64,000 nt of DNA from Oscillospiraceae bacterium. GTDB lineage: Bacteria > Bacillota > Clostridia > Oscillospirales > Ruminococcaceae. Under the pieces are notes generated by a model that was given only the letters and a program-made list of their open reading frames with translations, was not told where the DNA came from and made no database searches. The stretch's first letter is position 1; each line of letters begins with the position of its first letter. The stretch is taken from contig JAHHTZ010000003.1 in NCBI GenBank assembly GCA_020024285.1, forward strand, positions 124,001 through 188,000. The letters run 5' to 3'. Shown here one piece after another: positions 40,034-49,956 of this stretch. A program made the translations under genes and the position numbers.

Positions 40034-42097
40034 TTATTCCTGATTCGATGCATCAGACGCTCCCTCGCCCGGGAGTCCTGACAGCTCGGTTCCTCCTACA
40101 TTGACACCGGGGATTCCGCTGCCCATACTGCTCTGGAAGGAATCCGGATTGTCTGTAATATCCTTGACCTCTCCTGTGCTGAAGTTGACGCCGTAGATCC
40201 TGTAAATCTTTCGGTCGAGGAAAACTTCGACCTTTGCGGTTCCGCTTCCGTCTGCATGGAAGGTCCATTCGTCCGTTCTGGACGGGGTGATTCGTTTTCG
40301 GTCTACCTGTTTATCCCCGATCCACGCCTCGATCTGAACTTTGTCATCCTCATCGCTGTCGATCGGGACGACGATGCGGACACTCTGGTCCTCATTGTAG
40401 CCCTCCACCACCATAACGTCGATTGCGGAGCCTGCCGGGATCATCGCGCCTGCTTCCGGACTTTGTTTTACAACGGTACCGGGTGCCTTGTCCCGATAAT
40501 CCTCCGGATCGACCTCTTTGATGTTGGCAATACGCAGACGGTATGTCATCAACAGGGATTTTGCGGTAGACAGGTCAAGACCCTCCAGCGGCGGAACCGA
40601 AACATTTTTCTCCTGCGGACCCTGACTTACATAGACAAGCAGGGTTTCGTCCGTGGAGAGCTCCTCCGAGGCTGCCGGTTCTGTTCGGATGACATTTCCG
40701 CTTGGGACATCGCTGCTGAATGCCGTCATCTCCTCATACTCGATCCCCTCTTTGTTGAGTTCCCGGAACACATCTGCCGAATCGCGGTTTGTATAGTCCT
40801 TGACAACGATGACATTTTTTCCAAGGCTGACGCGCACCTTCACGGTGGCGCCTTTTTTCACGATCGTATTGGGTCCGGGATTCTGATAGTAGATCTGCCC
40901 TTCCGGATAGGAAGAATTGTAGTCCGAGCTTTCCAGCTCGATCCTCACATCGTTAGTATACTCCCTGTCGTCCTCGATGATCTCATACACTTTGCCCACG
41001 AGGTTCGGCGCAGATACATCCTCCTTGACCTCAAACGGTCTGTTTTTCACAAAGAGCATCACAATAAAAATAAATGAAACCAACAGGAACGCAAACGCGA
41101 TGCCGGATAACACCGGAACGACCGGCAGCGGTCGTTCCTGATCGTCTTCCTGCTGCTTACTTCTTTTTCTTTTCATGTCGTCCTCTTGTACTTCCTGTTT
41201 ACTGAATTCCTTTTGGATGTGTTTTTCGATTGGTTCCGGTTCCATATAGCGGTATTCAAAGACGATCGACGGATCGTGCTTGAAGGCATCGATGTCCCGA
41301 AGCATCTCCGCCGCAGACTGATAGCGCTTTGTGACATCCTTCTGCATCGCCTTGGTAACGATCTCCTCCAAGCCCTTTGGGATGTTTGGATTTAAGGACG
41401 TTGGCATCATCGGCTGAGATTGGATCTGCTTGATTGCAACCGATACCGGAGAATCCGCCTCAAAGGGGAGCTTTCCGGTCAGCATTTCAAACAGCAGGAC
41501 GCCGGTCGAATAGATATCCGTTCTCGAATCGGTTTCCGCTCCGCTTGCCTGTTCGGGGCTGATGTAATGGACCGAGCCGATTGCCTTATCGGTGATCGTT
41601 TTGGTGCTGCTTCGGGAAAAGCGTGCAATGCCAAAATCGGTGATCTTGATGGTCCCGTTGCTGAGCAGCATGATGTTCTGCGGCTTGATGTCGCGGTGAA
41701 CGATGCCGCGGTCGTGTGCATGCTGCAATCCGCAGAGCACCTGTGTGGTGAAGTGGACGGCTTCCTTCCAGCGAAGGATGCCCTCCTGCTCGATATATTC
41801 CTTGAGGGTGATGCCATCGATATATTCCATCACGATGGACTGGATTCGATTGGTAAAGCTGACATCGTATACCTTTACGATATTGGGGTGGCTCAGGAGA
41901 GAAATGGCGCGCGATTCGTTGCGAAAGCGGCGCAGAAACTCTTCGTTGTCCATATACTCATCCCGAAGGATCTTTATGGCTACGATGCGGTTTTCCACCA
42001 CATCAAACGCCTTATACACATTGGCCATGCCGCCGACGCCGATGAGCTCGCGGATCTCATAGCGTCCTTCCAGCCGTTTGCCGATGTATTTATCCAT
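40034..42097 (-). CDS. prkC: PASTA-domain Ser/Thr protein kinase (PrkC/Stk1)
   Basis: A 687-residue receptor kinase. The kinase domain (about 10-270) has the glycine loop GVGGMANVYKAF, Lys in VAIKIL, catalytic HRDIKPQNI and DFGIARFS with the activation loop rich in S/T. A juxtamembrane charged stretch leads to one membrane helix near 335-358. Three PASTA repeats (about 370-435, 436-505, 506-575) follow, which sense muropeptides or lipid II, and then a C-terminal Ig-like extension of about 100 residues. In Bacillus it triggers spore germination and controls wall metabolism. Its phosphatase prpC is 25 bases upstream. Confidence 0.97.
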   Translation of the reverse strand: MDKYIGKRLEGRYEIRELIGVGGMANVYKAFDVVENRIVAIKILRDEYMDNEEFLRRFRNESRAISLLSHPNIVKVYDVSFTNRIQSIVMEYIDGITLKEYIEQEGILRWKEAVHFTTQVLCGLQHAHDRGIVHRDIKPQNIMLLSNGTIKITDFGIARFSRSSTKTITDKAIGSVHYISPEQASGAETDSRTDIYSTGVLLFEMLTGKLPFEADSPVSVAIKQIQSQPMMPTSLNPNIPKGLEEIVTKAMQKDVTKRYQSAAEMLRDIDAFKHDPSIVFEYRYMEPEPIEKHIQKEFSKQEVQEDDMKRKRSKQQEDDQERPLPVVPVLSGIAFAFLLVSFIFIVMLFVKNRPFEVKEDVSAPNLVGKVYEIIEDDREYTNDVRIELESSDYNSSYPEGQIYYQNPGPNTIVKKGATVKVRVSLGKNVIVVKDYTNRDSADVFRELNKEGIEYEEMTAFSSDVPSGNVIRTEPAASEELSTDETLLVYVSQGPQEKNVSVPPLEGLDLSTAKSLLMTYRLRIANIKEVDPEDYRDKAPGTVVKQSPEAGAMIPAGSAIDVMVVEGYNEDQSVRIVVPIDSDEDDKVQIEAWIGDKQVDRKRITPSRTDEWTFHADGSGTAKVEVFLDRKIYRIYGVNFSTGEVKDITDNPDSFQSSMGSGIPGVNVGGTELSGLPGEGASDASNQE

Positions 42098-42122
42098 ATT
42101 TTCTTACCTCCTTGAGGATGAC

Positions 42123-42857
42123 TTATTCTTGAAACAGGACAACGGCAGTTATGTTATCCGAACCGCCCTGCCCGTTTGCATAGTCCATTAGCGCACGCGC
42201 CGAGTTTTCTGCAATGGATCTCTGCACCAGTTCTGCCAGGACCTCAGGGCTTGCATAATTGGAAAGACCATCTGTACAAAGCAGCATACAGTATTCTGAT
42301 TTTAACTCAAACATCTGATAATCCACATCGAGGGTGCTGCTGACCCCCACTGCACGGGTGATCTTATGGCGTTCCGGATGCGTCAGCGCCTCTTCTTTGG
42401 TGATCTCTCCGCGATTGAGCTTATTTTGTACGACCGAGTGATCCCTTGTCATCTGAACAGCTCTTGTCTGGTCTGTCAGATAGAGGCGGCTGTCCCCTAC
42501 ATGGACGATGTGTGCATCGTGACCGATGACAACTGCCGCAACAACGGTCGTTCCCATACCGGAGTATTCTTTGTTTTCGTTTGACATGGAATAGATTTTT
42601 GCATTGGCTGCACTGATTGCAGAAAACATGATCGCTTTGACCGAGGATTCGCTGATGTCTTCTTTCAAATCTCTGGAGAAGAAGGACTCGATCAGTTTGC
42701 AGGCGGTGCTGCTTGCAACTTCACCCGCATTTTCGCCGCCCATCCCGTCGCAAACGATGGCATAGCCGCAGTTTTCCCCAACGATGCCGTAAGCAAATGC
42801 GTCCTGATTCATGGCGCGCACTCTTCCCCGATGGGTTTCTCCCAAGATCTTTAACAC
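42123..42857 (-). CDS. prpC: PP2C-type Ser/Thr phosphatase (PrpC/Stp1)
   Basis: A 244-residue metal-dependent phosphatase that reverses PrkC phosphorylation. The family metal-binding motifs are AIVCDGMGGENAGEVAS, HVGDSRLYL, TRDHSVV, LLCTDGLSNY and GGSDNITAVV. The start is GTG 42857, seven bases after GAGGAGG; the open frame extends upstream into rlmN without a ribosome site. The start overlaps the rlmN stop by seven bases. Confidence 0.95.
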   Translation of the reverse strand: MLKILGETHRGRVRAMNQDAFAYGIVGENCGYAIVCDGMGGENAGEVASSTACKLIESFFSRDLKEDISESSVKAIMFSAISAANAKIYSMSNENKEYSGMGTTVVAAVVIGHDAHIVHVGDSRLYLTDQTRAVQMTRDHSVVQNKLNRGEITKEEALTHPERHKITRAVGVSSTLDVDYQMFELKSEYCMLLCTDGLSNYASPEVLAELVQRSIAENSARALMDYANGQGGSDNITAVVLFQE

Positions 42858-43903
42858 TGCTCTTCCTCCTCTTCCTTCATGTATTCCCGCCGAAGCTGCC
42901 CGCACGCCGCATTGATGTCAGCGCCCAATTCGCGCCGGATCGTGGCATTGACGCCGAGCTTTGTCAGCATATGCTGAAACCCTTCGATTTTCTGCCGGCT
43001 CCCGCACTTGAAGCCGCGTTCCTTTACCGGATTGACCGGGATCAGGTTGACATGGGCAGACATCCCTCTCAGACGCTTTGCCAGCTCCTGTGCGTGGCAG
43101 GGCTCGTCGTTCACCCCATCGATCAAAGCATATTCAAACGAAATGCGTCTGCCTGTTTTGTCAAAATAATCGCGGCACGCCTTCATCAGTTCATCCACGC
43201 CCCAGCGGTTGTTGATGGGCATGGTCTGGCTGCGGATCGAATCGTTCGGCGCATGGAGAGAAATCGAGAGCGTGAGCCCCAAATCCTCCTCTGCAAGCCG
43301 ATGGATCTTATCGACCACGCCGCAGGTGGAAAGGGAGAGGTGGCGCAGGCTGAGGTTATATCCTTCGGGCATCGACAGCAAGCGCAAAAAGCGCACAACA
43401 TTGTCGTAGTTGTCAAGCGGTTCCCCGATCCCCATCAGCACAACATTGCTGACGCGCTCCCCGGTGTCCTGCACCGCAGTGTAGATTTCGTCGAGCATTT
43501 CCGACGGCTTGAGCGAGCGCACCAGTCCTGCCAGTGTAGAGGCACAGAACCTGCACCCCATGCGGCATCCCACCTGTGTGGAGATGCAGAGTGTATTTCC
43601 GTATTTATATTTCATCAAAACCGCTTCGATGCAGTTTTTATCGCTGAGCTCGTAAAGATATTTCACCGTTCCGTCCAGCTTCGATTCCAGCTTGCGCACG
43701 ATGGTGAGAGAGTTTATGTAATAATGCTCCTCCAGCACACGGCGCAGCGCCAGCGGTATATTTGTCATTTCATCAAACGAATTCACCCGTTTTTCGTGGA
43801 GCCAGGAGACGATTTGTTTTGCCCGGAATTTGGGCTGTCCCAGTTCAATAAGCTGTTGTTCCACTTCCTGAGGGAAGAGGGATTTGATGTCCTTCTTTTC
43901 CAA
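42851..43903 (-). CDS. rlmN: 23S rRNA (adenine2503-C2)/tRNA methyltransferase RlmN
   Basis: A 350-residue radical-SAM enzyme that methylates A2503 of 23S rRNA and A37 of some tRNAs. The cluster motif is GCRMGCRFCAS; other motifs are GIGEPLDNYDNV, STCGVVDKI and SLHAPND. The C-terminal NAACGQL segment carries the catalytic Cys. The start is placed at TTG 43903 (LEKKDIKSLF), five bases after the rsmB stop, which gives the usual length; a longer open frame would run back into rsmB. Confidence 0.95.
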   Translation of the reverse strand: MEKKDIKSLFPQEVEQQLIELGQPKFRAKQIVSWLHEKRVNSFDEMTNIPLALRRVLEEHYYINSLTIVRKLESKLDGTVKYLYELSDKNCIEAVLMKYKYGNTLCISTQVGCRMGCRFCASTLAGLVRSLKPSEMLDEIYTAVQDTGERVSNVVLMGIGEPLDNYDNVVRFLRLLSMPEGYNLSLRHLSLSTCGVVDKIHRLAEEDLGLTLSISLHAPNDSIRSQTMPINNRWGVDELMKACRDYFDKTGRRISFEYALIDGVNDEPCHAQELAKRLRGMSAHVNLIPVNPVKERGFKCGSRQKIEGFQHMLTKLGVNATIRRELGADINAACGQLRREYMKEEEEEQC

Positions 43904-43907
43904 AAAC

Positions 43908-45221
43908 TCACCTGATCTTCCTGATAGTTGATATGAAAAATCCGTCCGTATCCCGCATATCGGGGAACAATGCTGAGTACCAGCCCTGGGTATGCTCGGG
44001 CTGTTCGTATGGTTCAAACTCGGGATGGCGGGTCAAAAAGTCTTCGATCACCTGCTGATTTTCTTCCGGGAGCACAGTGCAGGTGGAGTAGGTCAAAATT
44101 CCTCCCGGTTTGAGATAGCGGCAGGAAGCCTCCAAAATGCTTTTCTGGATCGCAGGCAGTGCTTCGAATTCTTTGGGGTCCTTGTATTTGATTTCCGGTT
44201 TTCGCCCGATGATGCCGAGCCCCGAACACGGAACATCGCACAGCACCCGATCAAATTCGCCCAGATCGTCCCGTTTCGCTGCCGCATCGTTGACGATTGG
44301 ATGCACGATGGAAAGTCCCAGACGTTTGGAGCCTTCCTCGATTTTTTTTACCTTTTCGGGGTAAATGTCGCAGGAAATCACTTCACCTGTGTTCTCCATA
44401 TACTCTGCGATGGTGAAGGATTTGGAGCCGGGCGCCGCACACACGTCGAGCACCCTCTGTCCCGCCTGGGCTGCGGTCAATTTAGCGCACAGCTGGGAGG
44501 ATTTGTCCTGAATATGGAATAGCCCCTCCGCAAAAGCAGACAGTTTTTCGAGGGACGCGGTGCGATCAAGACGGATACAGCCGCAAAGATCCTGCTCCTG
44601 CTCTGCCTGCACTCCTTCCTTTTGAAGCTCCTCACAGAGCTTTTCGGCCGTTGTTTTTGTGGTGTTGACCCTTGCATAGAGGGTGGGGCGTCCTAAAGAA
44701 TGTCTGAGCAGCGATTCCACCTGTTCTTCGGTGCAGCTTTTGAGCAGCCGCTCGATCAGGTCCGCAGGGCAGGAATAGCGCACCTGCCACTGCTTCACGA
44801 TCCCCTTGTCCTTTACCGGAGGGATCGCCTTGTGATCACGCAGGAAGGAACGGAGCACCCCGTTGACAAAGCCGGACGCACTGGAAACACGCATCACCCT
44901 TGTGAGCTTTACACCCTCGTTTACTGCGGCAGAATCCGGGATCTGCTCAAGATACAGCAGCTGGTACAGGCTGATGCGCAGAATCTCCCGGACTGCCGGC
45001 GTCAGCTTTCGGATCGGGGTCTTGGAATACGCTTTAATGATGTGGTCGAGCGTCAGGCGGCGCTCGAGGGTCCCGTAAACGAGCGCACCCGTCAATGCGG
45101 TATCCTGAGCCGACAGCTGATTGCGTTTTACCAGATTATGAAAAACCACATTGGAGTATCCGCCCTCCTCATCGATCTGAAGAAGTGCCTCCACTGCCGT
45201 TTGACGTGCCTGTTTTGCCAT
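43908..45221 (-). CDS. rsmB: 16S rRNA (cytosine967-C5)-methyltransferase
   Basis: A 437-residue enzyme with an N-terminal NusB-like RNA-binding domain (about 1-135) and a C-terminal Rossmann methyltransferase. SAM motif VLDVCAAPGSKSFTIAEYM; catalytic cysteines in CDVPCSGLG and TYSTCTVLPEENQQV. Full length. It sits in the fmt-yugP-rsmB-rlmN-prpC-prkC order common to Firmicutes. Confidence 0.97.
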   Translation of the reverse strand: MAKQARQTAVEALLQIDEEGGYSNVVFHNLVKRNQLSAQDTALTGALVYGTLERRLTLDHIIKAYSKTPIRKLTPAVREILRISLYQLLYLEQIPDSAAVNEGVKLTRVMRVSSASGFVNGVLRSFLRDHKAIPPVKDKGIVKQWQVRYSCPADLIERLLKSCTEEQVESLLRHSLGRPTLYARVNTTKTTAEKLCEELQKEGVQAEQEQDLCGCIRLDRTASLEKLSAFAEGLFHIQDKSSQLCAKLTAAQAGQRVLDVCAAPGSKSFTIAEYMENTGEVISCDIYPEKVKKIEEGSKRLGLSIVHPIVNDAAAKRDDLGEFDRVLCDVPCSGLGIIGRKPEIKYKDPKEFEALPAIQKSILEASCRYLKPGGILTYSTCTVLPEENQQVIEDFLTRHPEFEPYEQPEHTQGWYSALFPDMRDTDGFFISTIRKIR

Positions 45222-45246
45222 AGTTTGCTCCTATTCCTGTCAATTT

Positions 45247-45948
45247 TTAGTCGCGGTCGTTGTGTCTTCCGTAAATCAAAATCAGGCGCAGCAGCTGTGC
45301 AGCCGAGGTAAGAAGTGCTGCAACATAGGTCATGGCTGCCGCTGTCAGCACCTTCTTTGCCTGTTTGATTTCACTGCCTGCCAGAATATCGTCCTGTTCC
45401 AGCGTTTTGAGTGCGCGTCCGCTGGCATCCAGCTCCACTGGAAGGGTGACAAGCTGGAACAGGGTCGCAAAGGAAAACAGGATGATCCCGATGTGGACCA
45501 CCGATTCCCACTGAAACAGAAACCCGAGCAGGATCATCGGCAGAGAAAGCTGCGAGCCGAAGTTTGTGATCGGGATGATGGCAGAGCGGATGCGGATGGG
45601 GACATAGCCCACCGCGTGCTGGATGGCGTGTCCTGTTTCGTGGGCAGCCACTCCGATCGCTGCCACCGACTGATTGTTGTAAACGGAATCCGACAGGCGG
45701 ATGACCCGCGATGTGGGGTCAAAATGGTCTGTCAGGTTTCCCCGGATGTGTTCGATCCGAATGTCGTACAGCCCGTTTGCGTCGAGAATGCGGCGGCAGA
45801 CCTGATCGGCTGTCATACCGGAATAGCTTCTCACCTGGCTGTATTTATTGAATGTGGTCGATACCTTCATCTGTGCCCACAGTGCAAAAATCATGGTGGG
45901 GACGATGAGGATCAGATAATACCGGTCATACATCATAAAATAGGGCAT
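45247..45948 (-). CDS. YugP-type zinc metallopeptidase
   Basis: A 233-residue membrane protein with helices near the N-terminus, around 120-165 and at the C-terminus. The zinc motif HETGHAIQHA is near residue 103. It belongs to the YugP (neutral zinc metallopeptidase) family, function unknown, usually found beside fmt/rsmB as here. A TATAAT-like box lies in the 112-base gap upstream, so it may start a secondary transcript. Confidence 0.92.
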   Translation of the reverse strand: MPYFMMYDRYYLILIVPTMIFALWAQMKVSTTFNKYSQVRSYSGMTADQVCRRILDANGLYDIRIEHIRGNLTDHFDPTSRVIRLSDSVYNNQSVAAIGVAAHETGHAIQHAVGYVPIRIRSAIIPITNFGSQLSLPMILLGFLFQWESVVHIGIILFSFATLFQLVTLPVELDASGRALKTLEQDDILAGSEIKQAKKVLTAAAMTYVAALLTSAAQLLRLILIYGRHNDRD

Positions 45949-46060
45949 ATCATACGCTTCCTTTCAAGGTTTATGTACAGACGTTCTTCTCTATTATATG
46001 GTAAATTTTTGAATGTACTGTGAAGAGTCCGCAAATTTTGATACTGCCCAGGCCTTCTTT

Positions 46061-46987
46061 TTATTCCTCGGTTCCCAGCTTCTGACCGGGTGCAAGCTGT
46101 TTTCCACGGAGAAAATCGGCTGCGCTCATCCGTTTGGAGCCGGCCATCTGAACTTCAAGAAATTCGAGGGAGCCTTCTCCACATGCAACGATCATTCTCT
46201 TTTTATCAAGCAGCGTTCCGGGTTCCCCGGATTCTGCTGACACCACAGCGCGGTGAATTTTGAGCAAGGTTCCGTTGAGTGTGGTATACGCCACAGGCCA
46301 CGGGGACATTCCGCGGATCTGATTGTGCAGCTCACGGGCAGGTTTTGTAAAATCAAGGCGCGCGATCTCTTTGTCGAGCATCGGCGCATAAGAGGCTTCC
46401 GCGTCGTTTTGCTTTGTCGCTGTGAGCTTGCCCTGCTCCAGCTGCTTGAGCGTTTCCCCAAGGCAGTGCGCCCCGATCACAGACAGACGGTCGTGAAGCT
46501 CTCCACAGGTTTCGTTTTCTCCGATCGGTGTTTCTTCCTTCAGGAGCATATCCCCGGTATCAAGCCCCTCTCCCATATACATGGTGGTGATGCCTGTGAT
46601 TTTTTCCCCGTTGATGACGCTCCACTGGATCGGTCCCGCTCCGCGGTACTTCGGAAGGAGCGAGCCGTGGACGTTGATGCAGCCCTTGGGAGGCAGCTCC
46701 AAAATTTCTTTTGGAAGGATCTTTCCATATGCTACTACAACGATTAGTTCGGGTTTCAGCTCCTGCAAAATGGAGAGTGCTTCTCCGTCGCGCATTTTGC
46801 TCGGCTGATAGACCGGGATATTGTGCTTGAGCGCCGCTTCCTTCACGGGCGGCGGAGTCAGCTTGTAGCCACGTCCCTTTGGTTTATCCGGCTGGGCAAA
46901 CACTCCGACGACCTCATGCCCGTCCTCAATCAGCTGATTGAGGGATGGAACCGCAAAATCGGGTGTTCCCATAAATACGATACGCAT
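46061..46987 (-). CDS. fmt: Methionyl-tRNA formyltransferase
   Basis: A 308-residue enzyme that formylates initiator Met-tRNA. MRIVFMGTPDFAVPSL opens the protein; the folate-binding motif INVHGSLLPKYRGAGPIQW lies near residue 105. ATG 46987 follows GGAGGGAG at five bases; the frame is open upstream into def but has no ribosome site. It follows the deformylase gene by 19 bases. Confidence 0.97.
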   Translation of the reverse strand: MRIVFMGTPDFAVPSLNQLIEDGHEVVGVFAQPDKPKGRGYKLTPPPVKEAALKHNIPVYQPSKMRDGEALSILQELKPELIVVVAYGKILPKEILELPPKGCINVHGSLLPKYRGAGPIQWSVINGEKITGITTMYMGEGLDTGDMLLKEETPIGENETCGELHDRLSVIGAHCLGETLKQLEQGKLTATKQNDAEASYAPMLDKEIARLDFTKPARELHNQIRGMSPWPVAYTTLNGTLLKIHRAVVSAESGEPGTLLDKKRMIVACGEGSLEFLEVQMAGSKRMSAADFLRGKQLAPGQKLGTEE

Positions 46988-47006
46988 AGTATCTCCCTCC
47001 TGACTC

Positions 47007-47474
47007 CTATAATTCGTCTTCTCGAAGCATCCGATAAACGCGGTCTTTGAATACGATCCCGTCGAGGTGGTCGTTTTCATGGCACATGGCGCGCGCAAAG
47101 AGCTCTTCGCCCTCCACTTCAAAGAAGTTTCCGTTGCGGTCCTGCGCGCGCATCTTTACATAGTTTGGACGTTTTACCATGCCGTATTCCCCCGGAAAGG
47201 ACAAACATCCCTCCGAGCCGTCCTGCTCTCCGCTTGTTTGCAGAATTTCGGGGTTGATGAATTCGATCAAGCCCTCGCCCACATCGATGATGAACAGGCG
47301 GCGCAGGGTGCCCACCTGCGGTGCAGCCAGTCCCACGCCGTCTGCCTTATACATCGTATCTGCCATATCGTCCAGCAGATCCCACAGCTTCTGGTTAAAC
47401 TCCGTCACCGGACGGCATTTTTTATGGAGGGTCTTAAAAGGGTCATTATCTTTTACGATGGTGCGATATCCCAT
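47007..47474 (-). CDS. def: Peptide deformylase
   Basis: A 155-residue metalloenzyme that removes the N-formyl group from new proteins. The three family motifs are present: GVGLAAPQVG, EGCLSFPG (metal Cys) and CHENDHLDG (HExxH metal His pair and catalytic Glu). Normal length for the short type. It sits between priA and fmt. Confidence 0.97.
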   Translation of the reverse strand: MGYRTIVKDNDPFKTLHKKCRPVTEFNQKLWDLLDDMADTMYKADGVGLAAPQVGTLRRLFIIDVGEGLIEFINPEILQTSGEQDGSEGCLSFPGEYGMVKRPNYVKMRAQDRNGNFFEVEGEELFARAMCHENDHLDGIVFKDRVYRMLREDEL

Positions 47475-47488
47475 TGTTTTCTTCTCCT

Positions 47489-49930
47489 TTACATCGTTCC
47501 GTTATAGTTCATGTCAACCGATACAAAGATTCCTTTGTTCTGCTGATCTGTATCATACATACAAAGCGCGCGCCACATCAATTCAGAAAACTGCTTGCTC
47601 TGGCGGCACTTGATAATCAATTTATAGCGATGCTTCCCTGCTACCTTTTCGATCGAAGGCTCACACGCCTCCAGCATCCGCAGGGGAAGCCCCTGATACT
47701 CTTCCTTTGCCAGCTGTGCAAACTGCGAGCTGAAGCGCAGCGCCGACTCTCGAACCCGTTTCTGGTCCTCTCCCACAAATCCCACAAGGCACAGATCGCA
47801 GTACGGCGGATAAAGTCCCAGCTTGCGCCCTGCAATCTCGTCTGCAAAAAATTCGTCGTAATTTTGCTCTGCCGCCTGACTGAGCAGGTAATGATTGGGG
47901 TCTGTCGTCTGAATGTAGGCTCTTCCGGGCAGCTCTCCCCGTCCGCAGCGTCCCACCACCTGCGTGATCAGGCTGAAGGTATTTTCGTAGCACCGAAAAT
48001 CCTGTGCAAAGAGGGATTGATCGGCATTGAGCACGCCCACCAGCGTCACATTCGGGAAGTTATGTCCCTTTGCAACCATCTGAGTCCCCACCATGATATC
48101 GTATTCTCCGTTTGCAAAGGCAGTAAATTTCTTTTCGTGAGAGAACCTTGACAGGGTCGTGTCCATATCCATGCGCAAAACGGATGCCTCCGGGAACAGA
48201 CGATGAAGCTCCTCCTCCACCTTCTGTGTTCCGACACCGGAGTATCGGATCATTTTGCTGCCGCAGCTTTGACATTCTTCCAAAAGGCTCTGCGAATAGC
48301 CGCAGTAATGGCACATCAGCCGTCCGTTGCTTGCATGGTAGGTCAGCGGCACCGAGCAGTTGGGACAGGTGGCAACCTCTCCGCATTCCGAGCATTTGAC
48401 GATGGTGTGGTAGCCTCTGCGGTTCATCAAAAGGATGGTCTGCTGTTTTTGTTTGAGATTTTTGCGGATCTCCTCCGTCAGCTGTGTGCTGAATACGGCA
48501 CCATACTGATCGGAAATATCGACAATGTTTACATCCGGCAGGGTTCGCCCGCAGTAGCGTTCTCGAAGCTCCACAAGCCGGTACTTTCCTTTTTTTGCAT
48601 AGTAAAAGCTCTCCACGCTCGGAGTTGCAGATGCTAAAAGCAGCATTGCATTGTGGTGGTGACAGCGCCACTTTGCCACATCCCTCGCATGGAATTTCGG
48701 GGTCTGTTCCGACTGGTAGGAACGCTCCTGTTCCTCGTCCATGACGATCAGACCGATATTTTGCAGCGGAGCAAAGACGGCAGAGCGCGTTCCGATCACC
48801 ACATCCGCCTTTTTGCTGCGGATTCGCTTGTATTCGTCCGCACGTTCTCCCATCGTCAATCCGCTGTGAAGGACTGCCACCCTTCTTCCAAACTGGTTCT
48901 GGAACACCTGCACCGTCTGCGGTGTAAGGGAAATCTCCGGCACAAGCACAATGACCTGCCTGCCCTGCTCCAGCACATGATGGATGAGCTTGAGAAAAAC
49001 CTGTGTTTTTCCGCTCCCGGTGACGCCGTAAAGGAGGGCAGTTTCTCCCGGACGGGAAACCAAATCCTCCCTGAGTGTCTGATATGCCTGCATCTGATCG
49101 GGGGAAAGCTCGATTTTCGGCGGCTCCGTCTGCTCTGAAACCTCTTCATAGGGGTTTCGCAGCACAGGACGTCCAAACACCTCGATGATCTCTTTTTTTC
49201 GGAGCGCCTGGATGACTGCTGTTGTTACGCCGCAAAAATATTCCACCTCTCTCACCGACGCACAGCCGGTATCCTCAAGCAGCTTGACCACGTCACGCTG
49301 CTTTGCGGTCAGCTTTGGCAGAGGTGTTTCTCCGCTCTCATATTCCCCGCTCAATCGCACCATCTGCACCGTTGCATCGCTGATTTTCTGCTTGACATCC
49401 TCCGTGATCAAAACCGCTCCGCGGCGCACCAGCTCTGCCATATCAAGGTTATTGGACGTGATGCCAAGATCCTTTTGCAGGACGCTGAGCGGCACCGCCT
49501 TGCGCTTTTTCCTGAGATACCGATAGATCTGCTCTGCGCCGTCGGTCAGCTCCTCCTCGTTCCATTGCGGCGCGATGCTGCACACAAGGTCTACCTTGAC
49601 GCCGATCCCCGTCGGGATCAGCACCCGAAGGGCGTCGTAATAGGTGCAGAACGTGGAGTCATGAAGAAAAGCGAGGAGCTTTTGCTGCTCCTCGTTCAAA
49701 AGAGGGCTCTCGTCGATCAGGGACGTGATCTCCTTGAGCGGCTTGTCCAGAGTCTGGGTGGAAAGAGCCAGCACCAGTCCCTGCCGCTTGCGGTTTCCAT
49801 TGCCAAACGGAACCAGCACGCGGCACCCCGGATGGATCTTCTCCTCCATCCCGATCGGCACCAAATAATGAAAGGGTTTGTCGAAGGCATATGTGGTTTT
49901 TTCAACCACGATCTCTGCTAACAAAGCCAT
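47489..49930 (-). CDS. priA: Primosomal protein N' (replication restart helicase PriA)
   Basis: An 813-residue superfamily 2 helicase. The N-terminal DNA-binding part is about 1-110 (VEKTTYAFDKPFHYLVP). Walker A LLYGVTGSGKTQVF lies near 297; motif II reads VMDEEQERSYQ, with Gln where most PriA have His (DEEH). A zinc region (CSECGEVATCPNCSVPLTYH...CHYCG...CQSCGS) follows at about 525-570. It reloads the replisome at stalled forks. coaBC, which commonly precedes priA in Firmicutes, is absent; rpoZ is the immediate neighbour. Confidence 0.97.
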   Translation of the reverse strand: MALLAEIVVEKTTYAFDKPFHYLVPIGMEEKIHPGCRVLVPFGNGNRKRQGLVLALSTQTLDKPLKEITSLIDESPLLNEEQQKLLAFLHDSTFCTYYDALRVLIPTGIGVKVDLVCSIAPQWNEEELTDGAEQIYRYLRKKRKAVPLSVLQKDLGITSNNLDMAELVRRGAVLITEDVKQKISDATVQMVRLSGEYESGETPLPKLTAKQRDVVKLLEDTGCASVREVEYFCGVTTAVIQALRKKEIIEVFGRPVLRNPYEEVSEQTEPPKIELSPDQMQAYQTLREDLVSRPGETALLYGVTGSGKTQVFLKLIHHVLEQGRQVIVLVPEISLTPQTVQVFQNQFGRRVAVLHSGLTMGERADEYKRIRSKKADVVIGTRSAVFAPLQNIGLIVMDEEQERSYQSEQTPKFHARDVAKWRCHHHNAMLLLASATPSVESFYYAKKGKYRLVELRERYCGRTLPDVNIVDISDQYGAVFSTQLTEEIRKNLKQKQQTILLMNRRGYHTIVKCSECGEVATCPNCSVPLTYHASNGRLMCHYCGYSQSLLEECQSCGSKMIRYSGVGTQKVEEELHRLFPEASVLRMDMDTTLSRFSHEKKFTAFANGEYDIMVGTQMVAKGHNFPNVTLVGVLNADQSLFAQDFRCYENTFSLITQVVGRCGRGELPGRAYIQTTDPNHYLLSQAAEQNYDEFFADEIAGRKLGLYPPYCDLCLVGFVGEDQKRVRESALRFSSQFAQLAKEEYQGLPLRMLEACEPSIEKVAGKHRYKLIIKCRQSKQFSELMWRALCMYDTDQQNKGIFVSVDMNYNGTM

Positions 49931-49956
49931 GTCTTCTCCTCCCCCTTTTCAGAAAC

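Noticed and set aside
42713..43915. A 400-codon plus-strand frame opposite rlmN and prpC
   Set aside because: Antisense shadow; no start site and no family.
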